From an uncultured Bacteroidales bacterium (lineage in GTDB: Bacteria; Bacteroidota; Bacteroidia; Bacteroidales; UBA932): a DNA stretch of 64,000 nt. The notes beneath the pieces were generated by a model that saw only the letters and a program-made list of their open reading frames with translations, was not told where the DNA came from and did not search any database. Location of the stretch: assembly GCA_945874155.1 (NCBI GenBank), contig CAMCFO010000006.1:23889-87888 (forward strand). The letters run 5' to 3'. Below, piece by piece: positions 63,524 to 64,000 of this stretch. The translations under genes were made by a program, and so were the position numbers. The first letter of the stretch is position 1, and each line of letters begins with the position of its first letter.

Positions 63524-64000
63524 ACTCGCGCCCCAGCGCGACGGCGGGAGCCGTGTATTTGCCTATGAAATAGGCAAATACGGAAGGCGGAGCCACAGGG
63601 TATAATAGGTCAAAGTCCCTAGGCATAGATAGTAACGGCGAAGCAGATACTTGAGGATTTGCCAGTCAAATCCTCAAGTATAATAGGGGCAGAGCCGCTA
63701 AGCTTTGAAGCTGATGCGATACAAGCATAAGTTTCAGGTCATATAACCGCTTTGAACGAAGAAAGCCTGACAGAACGCCCTGTAAATCAACCACGTACTC
63801 GCGCCCCAGCGCGACGGCGGGAGCCGTGTATTTGCCAAAGGCAAATACGGAAGGCGGAGCCGCGGGGTACTATAGGGGCAGAGCCCCTAGGCATAGAGAG
63901 TAACGGCGAAGCCGATACTTGAGGATTTGCCCGTCAAATCCTCAAGTATAATAGGGGCAGAGCCCCTAGGCATGGAAGCGGATGCGAAGCAGCTTGCTTC
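63524..64000. repeat. Two copies of a ~204-bp structured non-coding repeat (second cut by edge)
   Basis: Units start at 63524 and 63797 with the same ACTCGCGCCCCAGCGCGACGG. Shared parts in order are a GTATTTGCC...GGCAAATAC hairpin, a GGCGGAGCC block, an AGGGGCAGAGCCCCT hairpin (intact in unit 2), a 15-bp stem ATACTTGAGGATTTG with its complement, and a second AGGGGCAGAGCC hairpin. Copy 1 shows decay (TAGGTCAAAGTCCCTAGG). About 70 bp of unrelated sequence separates the copies. No coding sense was seen. Whether more copies follow to the right cannot be known. Confidence 0.85.

Overview
The window looks like chromosome of a gut-type Bacteroidota, most likely a member of the Bacteroidales. The grounds are two SusC/SusD polysaccharide-utilisation loci (PULs), a hybrid two-component regulator, an ECF sigma/FecR pair, promoters with the TAnnTTTG -7 box, the near absence of Shine-Dalgarno sequences, and an arginine operon of the type that uses N-succinylated intermediates. 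No transposase, integrase, phage gene or cas gene was seen.

Layout. (1) 1-11102, minus strand: PUL 1. The order of transcription is a DUF4832-like lipoprotein, SusC, SusD, a SusE-like lipoprotein, a second DUF4832-like lipoprotein and a DUF4988/BACON lipoprotein cut by the left edge. It has no classical glycoside hydrolase. The two DUF4832-like proteins share two glutamates placed as in clan-A TIM-barrel hydrolases, so they are the likely enzymes. (2) 11256-15306, minus: the hybrid two-component regulator for PUL 1. Its reading frame is broken inside a run of nine G, which suggests phase variation or a sequencing error. An 11-bp perfect inverted repeat at 11184-11217, upstream of PUL 1, is a candidate operator. 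(3) 15474-27974, plus: ten tightly packed genes covering the whole route from glutamate to arginine plus carbamoyl-phosphate synthase (GNAT acyltransferase, argG, argC, argD, argF', argB, argE', argH, carA, carB). (4) 28121-29257, plus: a lone P-loop ATPase with a palindromic operator-like site upstream.

(5) 29299-49806, minus: PUL 2. It consists of an ECF sigma factor, a GH36 alpha-galactosidase, FecR, an STN-containing SusC, SusD, a DUF218 lipoprotein, three beta-propeller lipoproteins with different N-terminal adhesin modules, a GH37 trehalase-like enzyme, an EEP-fold phosphodiesterase and a GH106 alpha-L-rhamnosidase. A 30-bp motif shared upstream of fecR and of the GH36 gene is a candidate promoter for the sigma factor. 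(6) 49952-51613, minus: a hipBA toxin-antitoxin operon with a perfect inverted-repeat operator. (7) 51721-53295, plus: a surface 5'-nucleotidase lipoprotein.

(8) 53375-53803: an array of four related hairpins, then a nested cloverleaf-like palindrome (14-bp outer stem enclosing three perfect hairpins) directly abutting the 3' end of tRNA-Arg(ACG). (9) 53811-60634, minus: rplS, the rpsF-rpsR-rplI operon, then an operon of a lysophospholipid (lipid A type) acyltransferase, a DUF4831 protein, aminoacyl-histidine dipeptidase and a POT peptide transporter. (10) 60707-63493, plus: a TIGR02757 protein, a zeta-toxin-like kinase and a TldD-family protease. (11) 63524-64000: two copies, 273 bp apart, of a roughly 204-bp highly structured non-coding repeat, the second running into the right edge.

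The strongest leads for something new are the G9 tract in the regulator, the structured non-coding elements at 53.4-53.7 kb and 63.5-64.0 kb, the PUL built around DUF4832-like enzymes, and the propeller/DUF218 lipoprotein set of PUL 2. Start codons are often moved inward from the longest frame to the first ATG that gives a proper signal peptide or matches family length. All functional calls come from reading motifs and are not database results.
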